DNA of 64,000 nt from Calcarisporiella thermophila CBS 279.70 (Eukaryota; Calcarisporiellomycota). The DNA lies in the NCBI RefSeq assembly GCF_041956535.1, contig NW_027192197.1:1066036-1130035 (forward strand). Direction: 5' to 3'. Position numbers and translations under genes: made by a program. Under the pieces are notes generated by a model that did no database searches, was not told the origin of the DNA, and was given only the letters and a program-made list of their open reading frames with translations. Positions 8,897-22,856 of the stretch are shown here, piece after piece (position 1 is the stretch's first letter; every line of letters starts with the position of its first letter).

Positions 8897-11800
8897 CTAG
8901 CTACTGTAATAACCGCCCTGCTGGGCCCCATGATAGCTGAGATAATGGGGAATATGGTTGTGAGGAGGGGGTGGCGGCGGTGGCGGCGGTGCGGGGGTAG
9001 AGTGAGGAGTGGACGTCCCCCCTTCTATGGAGATTAAAGTGTGGGGTTGCGCAGGGACCAAAAGAGAGGTTGCTGAGGGGTCATTCAGTCTATACCCCTG
9101 ACTGTGGCTAGTGGATCGGTCGCTCGTCTCGCTCCTCTCCTCCACATCTCGAATAAACTCCTTCTCCCCAATCTCGAAAAATCTCGTGGCACCAGGAGGC
9201 GGCCTCATCAGTGGCACGCCCGTCTCTTCCAAAGGCACGCTGGGTCGAGCGGCGGAGGCATAGGAGGGGGTTGGATGAGCTCCGTATGGCACTATGCCCG
9301 CAAGCTCTTGCATCTGACGCTCCATACGCTTTTGTTTGCGGACGCGATATCGCTCCCAGTCTTCCCAGCGCTTCATCATGAGCTTGGAGGAATCGAATTG
9401 ACCATCTTTATTCCCATGGTGGTCGCCTTTCTTTTCCCCGGAGATTTTCCTAGAGAAACCATCGGCCAGGAAGAGTTAGCTCATTCCCCTGTGAAAGTTC
9501 ATAATTCTTCTAAAGAGGCCATTGTACCAACCTGGTTTCTCCCCAAGAGAAATCGTCAAAATGCCAGTATGCGTAGAGCGGCAAAATGAAGTTCCACACT
9601 GGCAGCGCTAGCAGGTATATTAGCATCCACATCACATATACGAGCTTGCGCGAGGTGAGCAGGATTAGAATCGCGGGAGAAAAAAGGACAAGCAGCAGGA
9701 GTATCAGCGGGATGGCCGAGGCGAACGAGGTGATGGGGGTAAGAGAAATCATAATAATCAACGCGAATGTCAAAGCCAGGCCAATCGGGAGGGACACTGT
9801 CCCAATCAGATCTAAAAACACGACGAACTGCATCGAAAAGCAGAAGGTGCCGCACAGGTTGCGTACAAGAATGAGCTCGAGCAGATTGTGGATAGTGGAG
9901 TTGATCCAACGGCGGCGCTGCGAGAGAAGCACATAGAATTGGTCGGGCACCACCGTTTTGCAGATCGCCTGGGGAAGGAACATCATTTTGCGATGCGGGA
10001 AATTGCGAAGCATAAGAGTCGTTAAAAAGCGGTCTTCTCCGAGGAGCAAGAGGTTCTTCTGGTGGAGCGTATCGACCGTGTTCAGTGAGTACTCTTGGCA
10101 AATTTCGGGCTTAGTAAGGATGGGGACCCAGTCGTTATTACCCTTACGTGCCTTGATCCTAACAATGGAAGAATAGGTTAATGCCAAGCGCTCCCAGTGG
10201 GTGTTTGGTTTGGGCAAAAGATGCTTCAATGTAGTACCTGTACATGCAGAAACACCCGGGCAGACAGGTCACACCACCAAACACCGCTTCGAATGCTTTC
10301 CCAAGACTATATAGAAGAGGTCGAGTTAGGTTCGACAAACCAAATTGATTCGATAGCAATGCATTGAATAGACTTACTGGTGCGAGATGTAATATTCATA
10401 CACTTGGATGGCCGTTACCCAGGAGTCTCGTTTATTTGCAATCTTGGTCTCCCCGCAGAGCCCCATTATCCTTCCGTCGTTGACCATGCAGTTGACCATT
10501 AGCCGCAGGGAATCGGCGTAGACCTTGGTATCTGCATCCACCTATGAACGGAGATGGTTAACACTGTTATTGGAAGGGCAATTCATACAAGGCATCTTAT
10601 CACTGACCATCAAAACGATCTCAAAAAAATCCGGAGTCACCCCCATGATATAGTGGATTTTTCGAAAAATGTCATAGTCAAGCGCGGTCATACGCTCATT
10701 TAAGATAACGCGCGAGAAAAAGTTCATGAGAATTAGTTGAGAATCGCGTTTTCCTCGGTTCCCGGGCTTGGGTTTGGTCTGTTCTTCAGGAGTGCCCCAT
10801 TTCACGACTATAATCATAGGAGTGCGACGGCCTTTGCTACCTTCAAGGGTGAAGTGCAAGTGCAATCAGTGGACGGCACGCCAATTGGGCTTAATATATA
10901 ACAACACTTACAATAGTGTCCCACGTAAACCTTAGCCATATTGTGCTGTTTGGAGCCCTGCGCGACCGCAACATAGCTCTTCGGCTTTGGGTTACGAAAT
11001 TTTGGATCCTCCTCCATCATCCCGATACAAATATCAGGAGTGGAACGCTTATTTCCCACGCCTGTGATTTGTCCGTCTAAATAGGTCATAGAGTGTTCAT
11101 TTAGCAGTGCACTCTTGTTTTAATCAAGTTCAACCCGCACTTTACCTGCAATGATAAAGAGCAGTTTTCTCTCATCTGGGTAGTCGGTCTCGGCCAAACT
11201 CTGGATGGTGTTTCTAATCGATTCCTCGCCTTCGGAATAGCAGGTTATAAGCAAAATAGTAAAGAGGTCGTTGCCTATATTCTCTCCCGAAATTTGCCTG
11301 GCCGGGCTCGAGGGCATAACATGGCCCTCCCACGGGGTGGGTTTTCGCGAAAGCATCTCAAACTGGTTATCCTGCATCAGCCTGGTTGCTTGTTCTTCAA
11401 AAGCACGCTCTCTGGGTTTGCGCGCAAGTCTCCAGGAAATGAACCAGGAGAAAAGAAGAGCCATTGCAAAGCGAGTAATGATAATGCCTAATTGATCGCA
11501 AAACAAGTGTCACTCCCTTTGTTATAAAGCAGGATTAAAGCATCAAACTTACTCAAAACCATTATGAGCATGATCAGAAGGAAAATCGTCGTCGCAAAGC
11601 ATCCAGAGTTGGCGTAAGCTACACGTCCAGCATAATATTTTTCAATCAGGCACTTGATTGTTGGCTGAAGGTCGCTTCGACGATTGAAGAGAAAAGTTGC
11701 ATCCTTCCCATCTGTATTCGATTTTAGCACGCCTCTTATCGCAGCATCAAGAGCATCTCCTGTCGGCTGAGGTTGTGCATTGAGATAGCTAAAGTAATAA

Positions 11801-12664
11801 GACATTAGACATAGGTCTACTGCAGCAAAGATAATAGAGGGATAGAAAAATTTACGGGTCGAAGTTGAGCACTGCCTCTTGAAGGACCAAATAGTTCTTC
11901 AACGCGGGGTGTGAAAGCTGCCCCCAATCAAATCCAACTTGCCGTCGAATGTTTTGTAGGCCGAATGGGCTAGGGTTAGAGCCCGAAACTGCAGGAAATG
12001 GACAGCCGTCGAAGCCATTGTTGGAAGAGCACGGGTCAAAGGTGATGGGGAGAAAGGCTGCAATCTTGGGATCACTGCAGGCAGCCACCGGAGCACGCTG
12101 GAAATAGCCGGTTACATCTGTACCAGCCACTCTAGCCTTCTCGTAAAAGTTCACTTGGGGGGGAACCTTGGACACAGAAACGTTGTAGAGCATACCCTGA
12201 ATGCTAACAAGAGAACCTAGTCATCGAGAATAGAGAAAATATTAATATAAAATTGAAGGGACATGCTAAGTTGTAGAAGAAAAACCTCTCAGTGAAGAAT
12301 CGTTGAAGAAGAGATATGCTTGTGTATTCTCCACATCTTCTGGACGACAAAGTACATACTGCAATCCCACCGTGAGAAATGCGACCAGTGCGCAGAGAAT
12401 GGCTATTATGAGACACAGAGCAATTTTTTCTCGCCATGCTTGCTGCATCTCCGGCTCCGTTTTCCCCAATTTTGCAAGTAAGAATGAAGGAGCCCAAAAT
12501 GTGACTATTCGAGAGAATATGACCCACGGATCGAAGCGGCCTGTCTCCTTTTCTCCTAGTAGCGCCTTCTGCTGCTGTTGACGTTCAGGCCGAATGAGAG
12601 TCCGTGACCGATCTAATGTCGCCCCGCGGCCAATACTAGGATTGGTGTGATAATCCGGAGGCAT
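8897..12664 (-). CDS. Chitin synthase, Chs3-like (class IV type)
   Basis: Ten phase-consistent exons on the minus strand: 12664-12286, 12216-11856, 11788-11553, 11487-11146, 11076-10912, 10840-10608, 10541-10378, 10306-10238, 10158-9532 and 9449-8897. Together they give 1042 residues. It polymerises UDP-GlcNAc into chitin at the plasma membrane. Two N-terminal membrane segments flank an extracellular loop. The glycosyltransferase-2 core follows: [61 protein letters not shown], and the catalytic QRRRW, then several membrane helices and [10 protein letters not shown]. These match the Chs3 division (class IV), with no myosin motor. The C-terminal tail is Pro-rich with a poly-Pro run, unlike the core and probably disordered. 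The acceptor of exon 6 is the least certain splice site. Confidence 0.93.
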
Positions 12665-13745
12665 TGCAAGCGAATTTATTTATTAGAATGGAGATGAATG
12701 ATAAATATGATGATGCGGGATGGAAGTAAAATGCAAAGGAAAAGAAAAAAAAAAATATGGTGGACGTTTTTGAGTAGTTTGACTTGAGGCTCATAAGGAT
12801 AATTTTAGGGCAATTGGTGGCAACAGCGCGTGGCTATGCACAAATGCTCTGTTATGGTTGGATCTTGCATTGAGAGCACTGATTGTTTTTCTCAAGGTCG
12901 AGAGCAACCACCAGGGACAGAGGGGGAGGAGGCGCAAACATCGCTGGGGAAAAGCAGCCAAACCAAACAAGATGTATATTGTTTAATGAACATCGTGGTA
13001 GACATCCTCGGATAATAGTCCTGCTCATGGCGCTTTAATTTATCCCCGCAGAGTATTATTGAGTCTAGAAATTTGAAATGTTCCAAAGCCACAACCTGCT
13101 GAGCAGTTAGGTTCCAGCAGCCTTCAGAGAGCAAAAATAGAGGCGGCCTTGCATACACAGAAACATGAAAAGTGAAACAATAGAAATAGTGTGCATGAAA
13201 TCTGCTTAACGCTTCATGAGGTTGTTTGCGCATCTGAAAGCACATGGAGTTCTCGGAGCTATAGAAAGTGGGGTTAGCTCTTCAGGACGATGTTGGACAT
13301 ACAATGATGAATGATTGGCTCCTCCTCCTCCCATATGAACTGTTGTACTTTGAGGTTCGATATTGTCTAGCGGGATGAATAAAGTAATACGAACTGCAAA
13401 TACAGAATCAGTTCTAGTACTAGTCTAAAATATAGCAGGGACACTGTATTTGGTTCTAATGAATAGCTATTCAAACAATGAGTGCTATCTGCTTTTGCAC
13501 GGCTAATGAGTCTACAATTACAATACGCAATAGGCTCCAGAATGCAAGCGAAAGACCCGAGGTCATAATTTTACGGTACCTGGAAGATCGTAGAGATATT
13601 AATTCGAATGATTATTTGCGGGCACTTGAGGTGTTTTGTGTGACTGGTAGTGACTGTCTAATTTGGATCAATGACGCCCTAATAAATTATTCTTCTAAGT
13701 AGAGCCATACATACCAGGTATCCCATCAAATAATTCACACTAGTA
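12665..13745. other. Divergent intergenic region (CHS / SMCR8 promoters)
   Basis: Lies between two divergently transcribed genes and contains only short, unconvincing open frames. It should hold both promoters. No specific site was recognised. Confidence 0.45.
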
Positions 13746-16700
13746 ATGTCCTCATCTCTGGCCGAGGAGCTCGATACGCTTCCCGATCCTCTACTCTCCT
13801 CCTCTCCTAAATCACCGCGCGCCTTTTCTTCCCGCGCTAGAACCCGTTCGATCACTCCTTCAGTCTCCGCTCCTAATACCCCCCCTTTCCCCGCCTCTCG
13901 ATTAACACGTCACCGTTACGATGCTGAAGCGGTAGCTGGAGCGTGGCAATCTACACGGAAATCTCAACGCTGGAAGGATTTCATTCTGGTCGCAGAATTT
14001 TCAGAGATTGAAGGCCCCGTGCCTGTGTTAACAATACCTGAGGGTGCAGTCAATCTTGGGCGGCAATCCACCTCCAATGGTGCAGGGGAACCGAAAACAG
14101 AGGAGGGATCGAAGGAGAGTATTGCGGAAAGTGTGGATCAATTCGATGTAAATGCGTTTGTCCTGAGAATTGTGTCGGTGAACCACGATAATCAAGGATT
14201 GTATGTCTTAGAATGTTGTTTACTAGATTCTGCTGCTAAGATTAAAATTGGGTTCAAATGCGATTCTCTTTTATAGGGGAGAGGCCTTTCGGATACCTGA
14301 AGATACACAGGTCTATGTTGTTGATTCGGAGTGTAACTTCTATGCATATGTAAGGGCTCATGCTTCAGAATAAATCTTAACACCTGCCTCATCATTGGCA
14401 TCTCGCTCTAGGTTCACCACTTCATTCTCTTTGACATATATGCAAGAGGATTTGTACGGCCGATTTGCATGTCATATATCACCCAGGATCCAAACAAAAT
14501 CCTCTCCTTTTTTCAAGATTTTGTAAATTATTTCAGCGAGGTAACCTTCTAACCTGTCCTCTACATTCTCTATGCGTCCTTTAACGGTCGACTCTTCTTG
14601 AAGGTGTCCGAGATCTTCAAAAATGGAAACTATGTCACGTTCTATGAGGAATTACAGCGGAGATTATTGGACTTGCGTTATACAAGAAGAATCCTAGTTG
14701 AAGAGGAGGCTGCCGAATATCATGAGCCAGAGGAGCTGGATGAGCCAACCACTTCCAAGGTAAATTCTTTTTTGTGTGGCCGAATGTCTTCTAGGGGTTG
14801 GTGCTGATCATTCTCAATTTCTGTTTCTAGCTGGAAGAAGAGGACCCTTTAGAGAGCCTCCGAATGCCCCCCCTTCAGGCACACGATACCGATGCCGACA
14901 CCATCACCTCCACCTGCTCTTCTACCCGCCCTGTAACCATTGAAACCGTTGACGCTGCGATCGATCTTACACGTCAGATAATGAATGCACTTGATCATCG
15001 CAGCAGCTCGGTGGTCGATCACTATACGAGTGATACCTCCAAGCAAACTGCAGATGATCCGGCAAATGCCATGACGGCTCGCTCAATGACAAGTACTCTT
15101 TCCCCCCCAACCCCACAAGACATCGCTTCCTTAAAAGAAATATTGAGGAGGACTCTCTCTCGAAGATCGCAAGAGACATTAATCGGACAAGAAGCCTATG
15201 AGATGAATGAAGACGTAGAATTAGAAGAGAAATTTAAAGATTATAAGGTATAAAGCTGTTTTCTTTTTCAACTTCTCAAGCTCTCGATTCACACGCTATT
15301 TCGCCCTATGAATGTCTAGCCTCAATTTTTAGAAACAATATATCCAGTGAACCGTTACGATGGCTACTTGCGCCCTCTAGAGAAACTCTGCACCGGCGGC
15401 GAATACGCCAATGAGCACCGCAGCGATGAGGCGCAAATGCCGCAGTGGTACGACCGTGCATTGCATAAGCTCCAGCTGATTTTGTCGCGGATGGGCAGGG
15501 AATCATTTGTGTTGCGTCAGGAGAAAGAGGACGCTAAACTGGCCTGTAAGCTCCAGCGTTTCATAAGTTCTTTCCCCGGAATACTCAACTGATCCTACAC
15601 TTTAATAGCGCCACTATCCTCTGCCGTGTCTTTCGGTCGGTGTTTTTTGATGAATTTCAAAAATCCGATGCCTAGAAAGTAAGGGAATCGTTGAAATCGC
15701 CCTCCTATCTTTTAAGGTTACTTATTTTTGTTTTGTGTCCTTTGTCAGACTCGGCACACAAACACCTTTTTATCAATATCCATCGGAAGTGAATTCATTG
15801 GGAGAAGAAGCCATATTGAATGCAATGTTGGATGAAGGAGTATCCGTGGTATGTATCCGGCTCCAATCCGCACCCCAAGCCTATTCTTTTATTTAATTAT
15901 GGTTTTTGTACTAGCCCGATGACGGTGAGGATTTCAAGCTCCCACACCACCCTTCGGCCAATATCTCTAAACTTCCTTCGGAGTCTTCGACCGCAGCCTC
16001 GATCTACCTTGAGGACTACCCATACTCATCCCTCCCATACCCTTCCTCCGCCATTGCTGGATGGGCTGACGGCGACTCGCCTCATCCGCCTCCTTCTTCC
16101 GTTTTACCCCCCGTATCTCCTAGAATGAATATAGACTCTTGTCTCTTCCCACTCAAAAGCGTCGCAGATATCATTTGGTCAGATAGCGCGGATAAACTTG
16201 GCTCTGGCATCTTAGAACTCCTAAAGTCGTTGAAAGGCGACGCACAACACTTGATATTCGCACTGCTAAGCGGCCGGCCTCTGATTGTCATCGGGTCGGA
16301 GGAGAACAAAGCGTACGTACACTTTTATTGGTGCATAGAGAATGAGGCATCTTACCTGTTGTCTGTGCCCTTATTAGGAGAGTTTCCGCAGCCATTGTCG
16401 CGTTAGCAGTATTTGTACCGGGGCATAGTAAGTACAACCATCGGATTATCAAATGGTACAAGAAAGAGATGCTCTCACCCGAAGAAATGGAGCATATCAA
16501 ACTGGTCGGAGTAGATAAGAACTTGGTGGATTCGATGGTGTATGAGGTAGGTGCCCACAGTGGTATGACTTGATCAACTTGAGGTTAAATGGAATTTTTT
16601 TGTCTGAAAAAAATACAAGGCCAATGTTAGCGTCCTGGACGTGGACTCGAATAAGCTGCTGAGCGGGCCACTGTATATTTCCGGAAAAATTATCCACGAT

Positions 16701-18230
16701 ATCTTATCACCTCTCTCTAGCTTCGAAGTAAGTTGAACCATTTTCGCCAAATATAGAGTTACTTCGTATTTAACTTTTGCTCCCTCGCTTCCTTTGCTTC
16801 ACTAGGATGATTCCTCTTTTATTGCACATATTTTTTCTGTCTTCAGCGATATCTCCCTCAAAGCCTTTGTTTATTATCATGTTCATCTTCATCCTGACAC
16901 GGTCGCCGAGTTTAAACCGGATCCGACCGCTTTTGCTGAGTACCGCAGGGTTCCCTCCTCCTCTTCCTCCCACAATATACCCCCTCCTCCACCGCTTGAT
17001 TTTGTGCCCGGTAGCAGTTATGGTAGTGAATCCTCTAAAAAATGGGGCGGCTTCTTCGATTATCTAGCCGCAAAAGCACGTAGGCGGTCTTCACGTGCCT
17101 CATCCACGGCCTCTATTGCCGCATCAGTAGCAGAGGGGTTCATTAGTGGTGCATGGGATTTGGCAAGAAACGAGGATATTTCGAATAAGACAGATGACGA
17201 AGAGAAGAGCGTCGATTGTGGCGATGGGGAGAGAAAGGCGAAAGTGAGCAACTTCTTGGGATTAGGAAGAATGTTCCAAAGCGGAACCGGAAGCTGGGAA
17301 AGGGGTCGCCCGCCCGCCCTGCCAGCATCATGGAGCATGCGAAGTATATCGGGATCGTCCACGCCAATGACCGGAGACCCGTTGTCGGCGAGTTGTGGCA
17401 AAGACGAAGAAGCGAAGAAGGACGCGGAAGAGACGGAGGAGGGGGGAGCAAGAGAAGTTGAGGGAGAGGGCCAAGGATCCGAAGAACGGCCTTGTGAAAC
17501 TGAAGAAAAGGCTGAGAGTGCAGAGGGGAAAGCAAAGGCAGAAGGCGCGGAGATAATTCCAGAGAGAGTGGCGGCCGCACATAATGAAGTAGAGGGGATG
17601 GCCAAAGAAACGGAGGACAGTGCTGAAATGAAGGAGCGGGGAGTAGCAGAGCATGCCTCGAAAGAAATTGGCGAGGAAGGGGGAAAAGATGATTCCCCGG
17701 AGGTTGTCATGGACAAGGTGGCGGAGGGCGAGGCAGAGAGACATGACGACCACTCCAAATCGACTGCGGTGGTACAGGCCGGCTTGGAGGAGACGCAGTC
17801 CTCTTCTCTCTCTCTGGAGGCCGCCCAAAGGCCCTCTATTAGCACAGCTTCCGCACCACACGATGAAGATGCACCGCTCCTCTCCGTGAGCCGGCGCGGC
17901 TCCCTCGCCCCCACAATCACCAGTGTTTTGAGTGACGACGATCCCTCGTCCGAGGCGCCTGACTCGGTTATTATGACGGCCGATGGAGAAGAGGAGTCGC
18001 ACAGAGGCAGACGTTTGTCCGAGGATGGAGAGTCGTCCTATGATTTGGTGGGGGACGTGGACGAGGGCCAGCGGTTCCTGGAGGAGGAGCTGCTTTGTAT
18101 TGGCGATGATCAGGCTATTATCATGGTAAGTGCACCCTTGAGCCGGCCACGGCCGCACCGGATGGCTAATGATTTTGTGTCTTAGTACATTGCGTCCAAC
18201 GTGGACAGCGCCATTGCATCGGCGGGCTAG
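13746..18230 (+). CDS. SMCR8: SMCR8-like longin/DENN protein
   Basis: Thirteen phase-consistent exons: 13746-14200, 14277-14349, 14412-14540, 14604-14759, 14831-15247, 15320-15545, 15609-15678, 15749-15848, 15915-16312, 16378-16546, 16620-16727, 16806-18125, 18186-18230; 1221 residues. The N-terminal longin part has DFILVAEFSEIEGPVPVLTIP, FDVNAFVLRIVS, GEAFRIPEDTQVY, YAYVHHFILFDIYARGFVRP and ELQRRLLDLRYTR, all closely like animal SMCR8. The DENN part has HLIFALLSGRPLIVIG, AALVALAVFVPG-type, IKLVGVD, VSVLDVDSNKLLSGPLY and DFVPGSSY, again in SMCR8 order. In animals SMCR8 pairs with C9orf72 as a GTPase-activating complex acting in autophagy and lysosome regulation. A 350-residue Glu/Ser-rich extension after the DENN end is lineage-specific. 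FNIP/Lst4 is the nearest alternative but fits the motifs less well. Confidence 0.88.
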
Positions 18231-18438
18231 TTTCATCCGTCTTACATGTTTATTTTGTACAGTCTATTTCTTTTTTTGGCGAAACAATTGTTTCTGAATT
18301 AAGTTGCGAAATTTTTGCTTCTGTGCGCGTTTCTGAGTTGGCTATTAATAGATAGTCTTAAGGGAAGAAAAATAGGAACCCTCCTCTCCCCATTCCTAAT
18401 GCATTCCATTGCTTCCATCACCTTCATTTGATTAAACC

Positions 18439-21400
18439 ATGTCGCGATCAAAAGGGTGGAAATGGCAAATTCTGATCCTCGCCGTCCTGCTCCTTCTACA
18501 GGGCAGCCTTGCCATCGCCGGCACAAAGACGCGATTTTCCTACTGTCCCAATGACCGTGGTTCCATGGATGTTATGGAAGTGGAAGCCGTCTTTGTTTCC
18601 CCGCAATCCGTCAACATTAGCATTTACGGTTCAGTCAATCAGCCCTTCGGAAATATCAACACTGATGAAAATAGTAAATAACTGTTGTTTTTTAACATAA
18701 GCTCTGGCCACTGATCTCTGTCTATGTGTTGCATATATCACTCTGGCTCGCAGCTCAAGCTACCGCGTTCACAAAGGTTTCGATCCTGGGCAATCAAATA
18801 TTTAATCAACGAGAAGGTCTTTGCAATTTGACGCAAGGATGCCCTGCTTCCCCCGGCAATGTTACCTTTCATAAGGTATATTCTTCTGGATATATTCGGA
18901 GTCAAAACTTCCATTCAAAAAACTCCTTTTTTATTCTAACTGAATCTATAAACATGGATGCTTTCCATTCTAGTTGCTTCAGTTCAATGCATCTCTCCAC
19001 AGTCATGGCGTCCCCTTGGGTGAAGCCGTGATTCAATTCCGGGCCCTGCACGAGAGGAAGACAGTTCTCACCTGCGTAGAAATTCCGCTGGCCTTTCAAA
19101 ATCCCACCCTCTCAACCGCACTCATCTACATCCCGATCGGCCTGACCATTTTCATAGCACTGGCCTTGCTTCTACCGTATTTTGTGCAAACTGTCGGCCT
19201 TGGGGATCTCTTTGTTTACACAAGCAACTACGCCATGCACCCCAGACTGCTTAAGACCAAAACGCCTGGCTTGGCAGATATATGGGCCTATCATCTTTTT
19301 GTGGTTGCGATAGCCCAAATCAATATCGAGGGAATGCCCCAGTTTTACCGCATGTTTGCGGTGAATTTTGCCTGGAGCGGCTTATATCTGGGAATGGAGT
19401 GGGTGACACGGGTAGTAGAGAGGACGCAAGGATTGTCGGGTGGTCCATCTCCCCTAGACACTGGAAGCTTCCAAAGGAGACAGTCGGCTCCTCCCCCTCC
19501 CTCCACCGTCGCTCCGAGTTCGGTCGCAAATGCCGCAGACTCAAACCTCAGCTCCTTCGCGCGACTTGCAGGCATCGATCCACACGGGCTCTTCATCACC
19601 GTGCTAATTTGGTTTTCAATTGTTCTGGCTGGGATGCTCTTGGTACACGTCGTAATAATTGGTCTAAACTTCCTGCTTGGCTGGTGGAGACCAGCGAGAT
19701 ATGGAGGAGGCAGTTCAAAGTTACTTAATTTTACGCTAGGTATACTTGCTCAGCCATAGATTGGGAGAACGGCGTGGAATGCTCACTCTCGTTTACACAA
19801 TCCCCTAGGAAACATACTGCGCTTGCTTTTGCTCTTTTACCTTCCGCTCTTGACTGTTTGTTTCGAACAGCTCATGGCCGTCTCTATCTGGCAACTGGAC
19901 CTCGCCGCCGCATTACTGCTCATCTTTCCACTCTTCTCTCTCTTCGCATACATAGCATTTCTGGTGCTGCGTGCGCGGCCGCCCTCCCTGCTTTTTGACG
20001 ACATGAACTTGCTTTTACGCTTCGGCCCGCTCTACAACACGCTAACCGACGAGACAAATGCGTTCTTCATCGTAGGGCTCGTGAAAACCCTTTTATGGGG
20101 GGCACTGCTAGGGGTCGTTTCCAACGGGACGGTTCAGTTGTCGATTCTGGTGACCGCTGAGGTTGCCTACTTGGGCGGTCTGATCTACCGAAGACCATAT
20201 GCCGATGCGAAGATCAACCGATTCCAAATGCTGGTGGCCGGGTGGCGCATCATAGTCCTGCTGCTCATGTTTGGCGTGCTCTCCTCAAATGACGTGGCCA
20301 CCCGAGGCTGGATCGCCTATGTGCAAATCCTGATGCATATGATCGCTTATTTCACCTTCTTTGCGATGACACTGTGGAACATTATCCGCTTGGTGGTCCG
20401 ATTTGAGGTGGTGGAATCGAGTTTTTGGCATGCTCGCCTGCGACAGCGCCGGGCCGCCACCAGAAGTATGCCCACCACCCTCACCTCGATCCAAAACGGC
20501 CGGACCGCAAGCCTCAAAGGGTCGCTGGACTTTTCTTCGGGGGAAATGGCTGGATATAGGCTCTCGAATAGCGCCCGCCCAAGTGTGACCAGCACCCTTG
20601 TTGGCTCTGGGCCTGCCGAAGGTGTCATGGTCATTGGCGGGCCGCAGGGGAGATCCAGCCCGCTGAGCCATTCTGCTCTGGGGGGTGGGGCCGAACGGGA
20701 TCCAGAAGAGACCTGGAGCGGAGATGATCAGAGGCAAACCTTTTACCGCCAATCGTACAAGAGCCGTAGGCGCTATGGCTCGCGCACGTTCAGCCAGCCG
20801 GTCATGCTGGGAGAGCTCTCACGGTCGAATACAGAGGAGAATCTGACCCAGTCGGCCGACGGAGGGGCGGAGCCGTCCCAGCGAAAGGCTTTTCGCCCGA
20901 AGGAAAGGGTAAAACATCTTTCTGTCGACATCGATCTGCACACATCCCTACTGGGGACCACCGAGAGGCATTCGCCTTCACCTCTCTCGGCCCCCCTCAA
21001 CGGCTCGCCCCGCTATTCCGCCAAAGCCTATTTGACAAACACCTCAACCACTCCGATAGAGTATTCGCCCGTGGCCACCACCCTATCGCAGCAATCGTTG
21101 GCGAGCGTTGCCTCTCTCCACAATGGAGGCGCGATTCTCATTCCGGCCATTGGTGCTGCGGAAGGAGATCCATATGGAAGCTCAATGGCGGTGCGAGAGT
21201 GGGCAAGAGAGTCATCGGGGAGCGTGGGGAGGTATCCTTCCCCGACGAGAGCATCGGAGCGGCATTCTCCTGGCGGGCAAAGCCCCAGTTACAACGAAGC
21301 CTATTCAGACATGTCGAGTGGGGCGCGCGAGGGGACCCAAGAAGCGGCCAGGTTTGACCCCGACAGGCCAGAAGCTGGTGGGCATTTCGAGGTTAGAAGC

Positions 21401-21712
21401 ATCGGTGCAGGCTCAATACAACCGGGGAAACTGGTGGTGGTCAACAGTGCGCCGGAATCCGATGAACCCACCCCTGACCCGCATCGACCGTGGAGGGAAG
21501 AGAACGATCTCGCTGCAGGGCGAGACGCTTCCAACGACCAATTTGTTTCTTTCGTCTCCCCGCCTCATCGTGGCCCTTCTCCTGCTTCAACCGGTATCCG
21601 CCGCTCCGGCCCAACGAAACTTTCCTCGCGGAGTGGGCGCTCGGCCCTGACCACAGAGAGTGAGGCCATATCTTTCGTCACGGCCCCTTCCCACATGTCG
21701 GACGAAGAGTAA
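18439..21712 (+). CDS. TRP-like (Flc/Pkd2 family) ion channel
   Basis: Four exons, 18439-18673, 18754-18875, 18974-19739 and 19809-21712, encode 1008 residues with consistent phases. There is a signal peptide (WQILILAVLLLLQGSLAIA). A Cys-containing ML-like lumenal/extracellular domain follows (FSYCPND, CNLTQGCPASPGNVT, FNASLHSHGVPLGEA, TCVEIPL). Then come about nine membrane segments, with the conserved FVQTVGLGDLFVYTSN, FYRMFAVNFAWS and YADAKINRFQML characteristic of the fungal TRP/Flc family. A Ser/Pro-rich cytosolic tail of about 400 residues ends in DEE. Relatives (yeast Flc1-3, fission yeast Pkd2) affect calcium, haem/FAD transport and wall integrity. Substrate or ion selectivity cannot be read from the sequence. 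Confidence 0.88.
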
Positions 21713-22856
21713 TAATAGCCCCCCACCACCCTTGCCTGCCTCATATCACATTCAAGCAGAATTAATTTTCAACACTCTCTATATATTATTTATTCTTTAT
21801 ACCTATTACCTATCTTATATGATCGATTGTATATAATCATTTGGAACATTAACATTTTTTTTATACACTTATTTTCTTGTTTTTTATTTTTTATTCTATC
21901 CTCAAATAGCAAAAAGGGCTGGATCAATACAATGTTAGAGAGAATTCCATCGAATTTGCAATATATGCCGTAATTGGTCAGCATTCAATCCCCTCTATGA
22001 AAGGTATACATGCAGAGCAATGGATAGATTAATGGTGAAAGAAAAAACCGATCAAATAAGATCAAGTAAACGCTCTCATTCCTCATGATCGCCCCTCATC
22101 CCCCCATCGCCCTTATATAAGACGTGGCCGGTTTCTACCCAAAACCAGGCCCCGACTCCATCGGGCGAGGGAGAAGTAGCGAGAGGGATCAAGGCTCCTT
22201 TGAAAAAAGGGAGGATGTCGAGTCTCTTATTTTCATCACCTCGGCTTTCTCCTTCATACAAAAGAAGTAGAAGAAAAAAAAAACCTAAACTGAGCCCAGT
22301 CTAGAAATAAAATACATGTTTAATCACATAGGATTCAGATCCTCTTAGATTAAATCATCTCTACACCAAAAGTTCAACGAAGGAAGTTTTTGGTGGATCA
22401 TATAAACAGTGGAACGCGACTGAACCCCCCTTATTGTGTCTTTTAATAGGATTCTGCGCCACCCTTTCTGGAAATGTCAGAGCTTGGATTTCGACAACTA
22501 GATTGAAAGCAATAAGAAGACCCGGAGCCTACATCGTAACCACGCCACGTTTCGTAGTGAGGCTAGTTTTTACGTGATGAAGCTGGTTTGAAGCTAGGCC
22601 GTTGAATGGGAGACATGAGGCGTGGCTTTGCTATCGCATGTATTATGGGCTGATATTGCCGGGTCCCAAGGGCGGATATCTAGGTTTACGTATTGTTTCC
22701 CTTACAGAACAAAGCCGATATAATTTACTAAGAAATAGATGGGTGAATTAGAAGTACAAACTCTAAATTAGGTCATATCTAACGCAAGAGAACACTAATT
22801 AAAACAAAATATCTAAACATATGGAAACAAGGCAAAAGCAAGGTCATGCATCGGAG
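21713..22856. other. AT-rich intergenic region between convergent genes
   Basis: Contains the 3' flanks of the channel gene and the Heh1/Src1 gene, long T and A runs, and only short chance open frames (e.g. minus strand 22076-22261). Nothing recognised. Confidence 0.5.

Noticed and set aside
13478-13702. Small plus-strand open frame upstream of SMCR8
   Set aside because: No similarity and no splice link into SMCR8 exon 1; probably leader or intergenic sequence.
17060-17920. 286-codon minus-strand frame
   Set aside because: It is antisense to the acidic SMCR8 tail exon, whose Glu/Ser codon bias keeps the opposite frame open.
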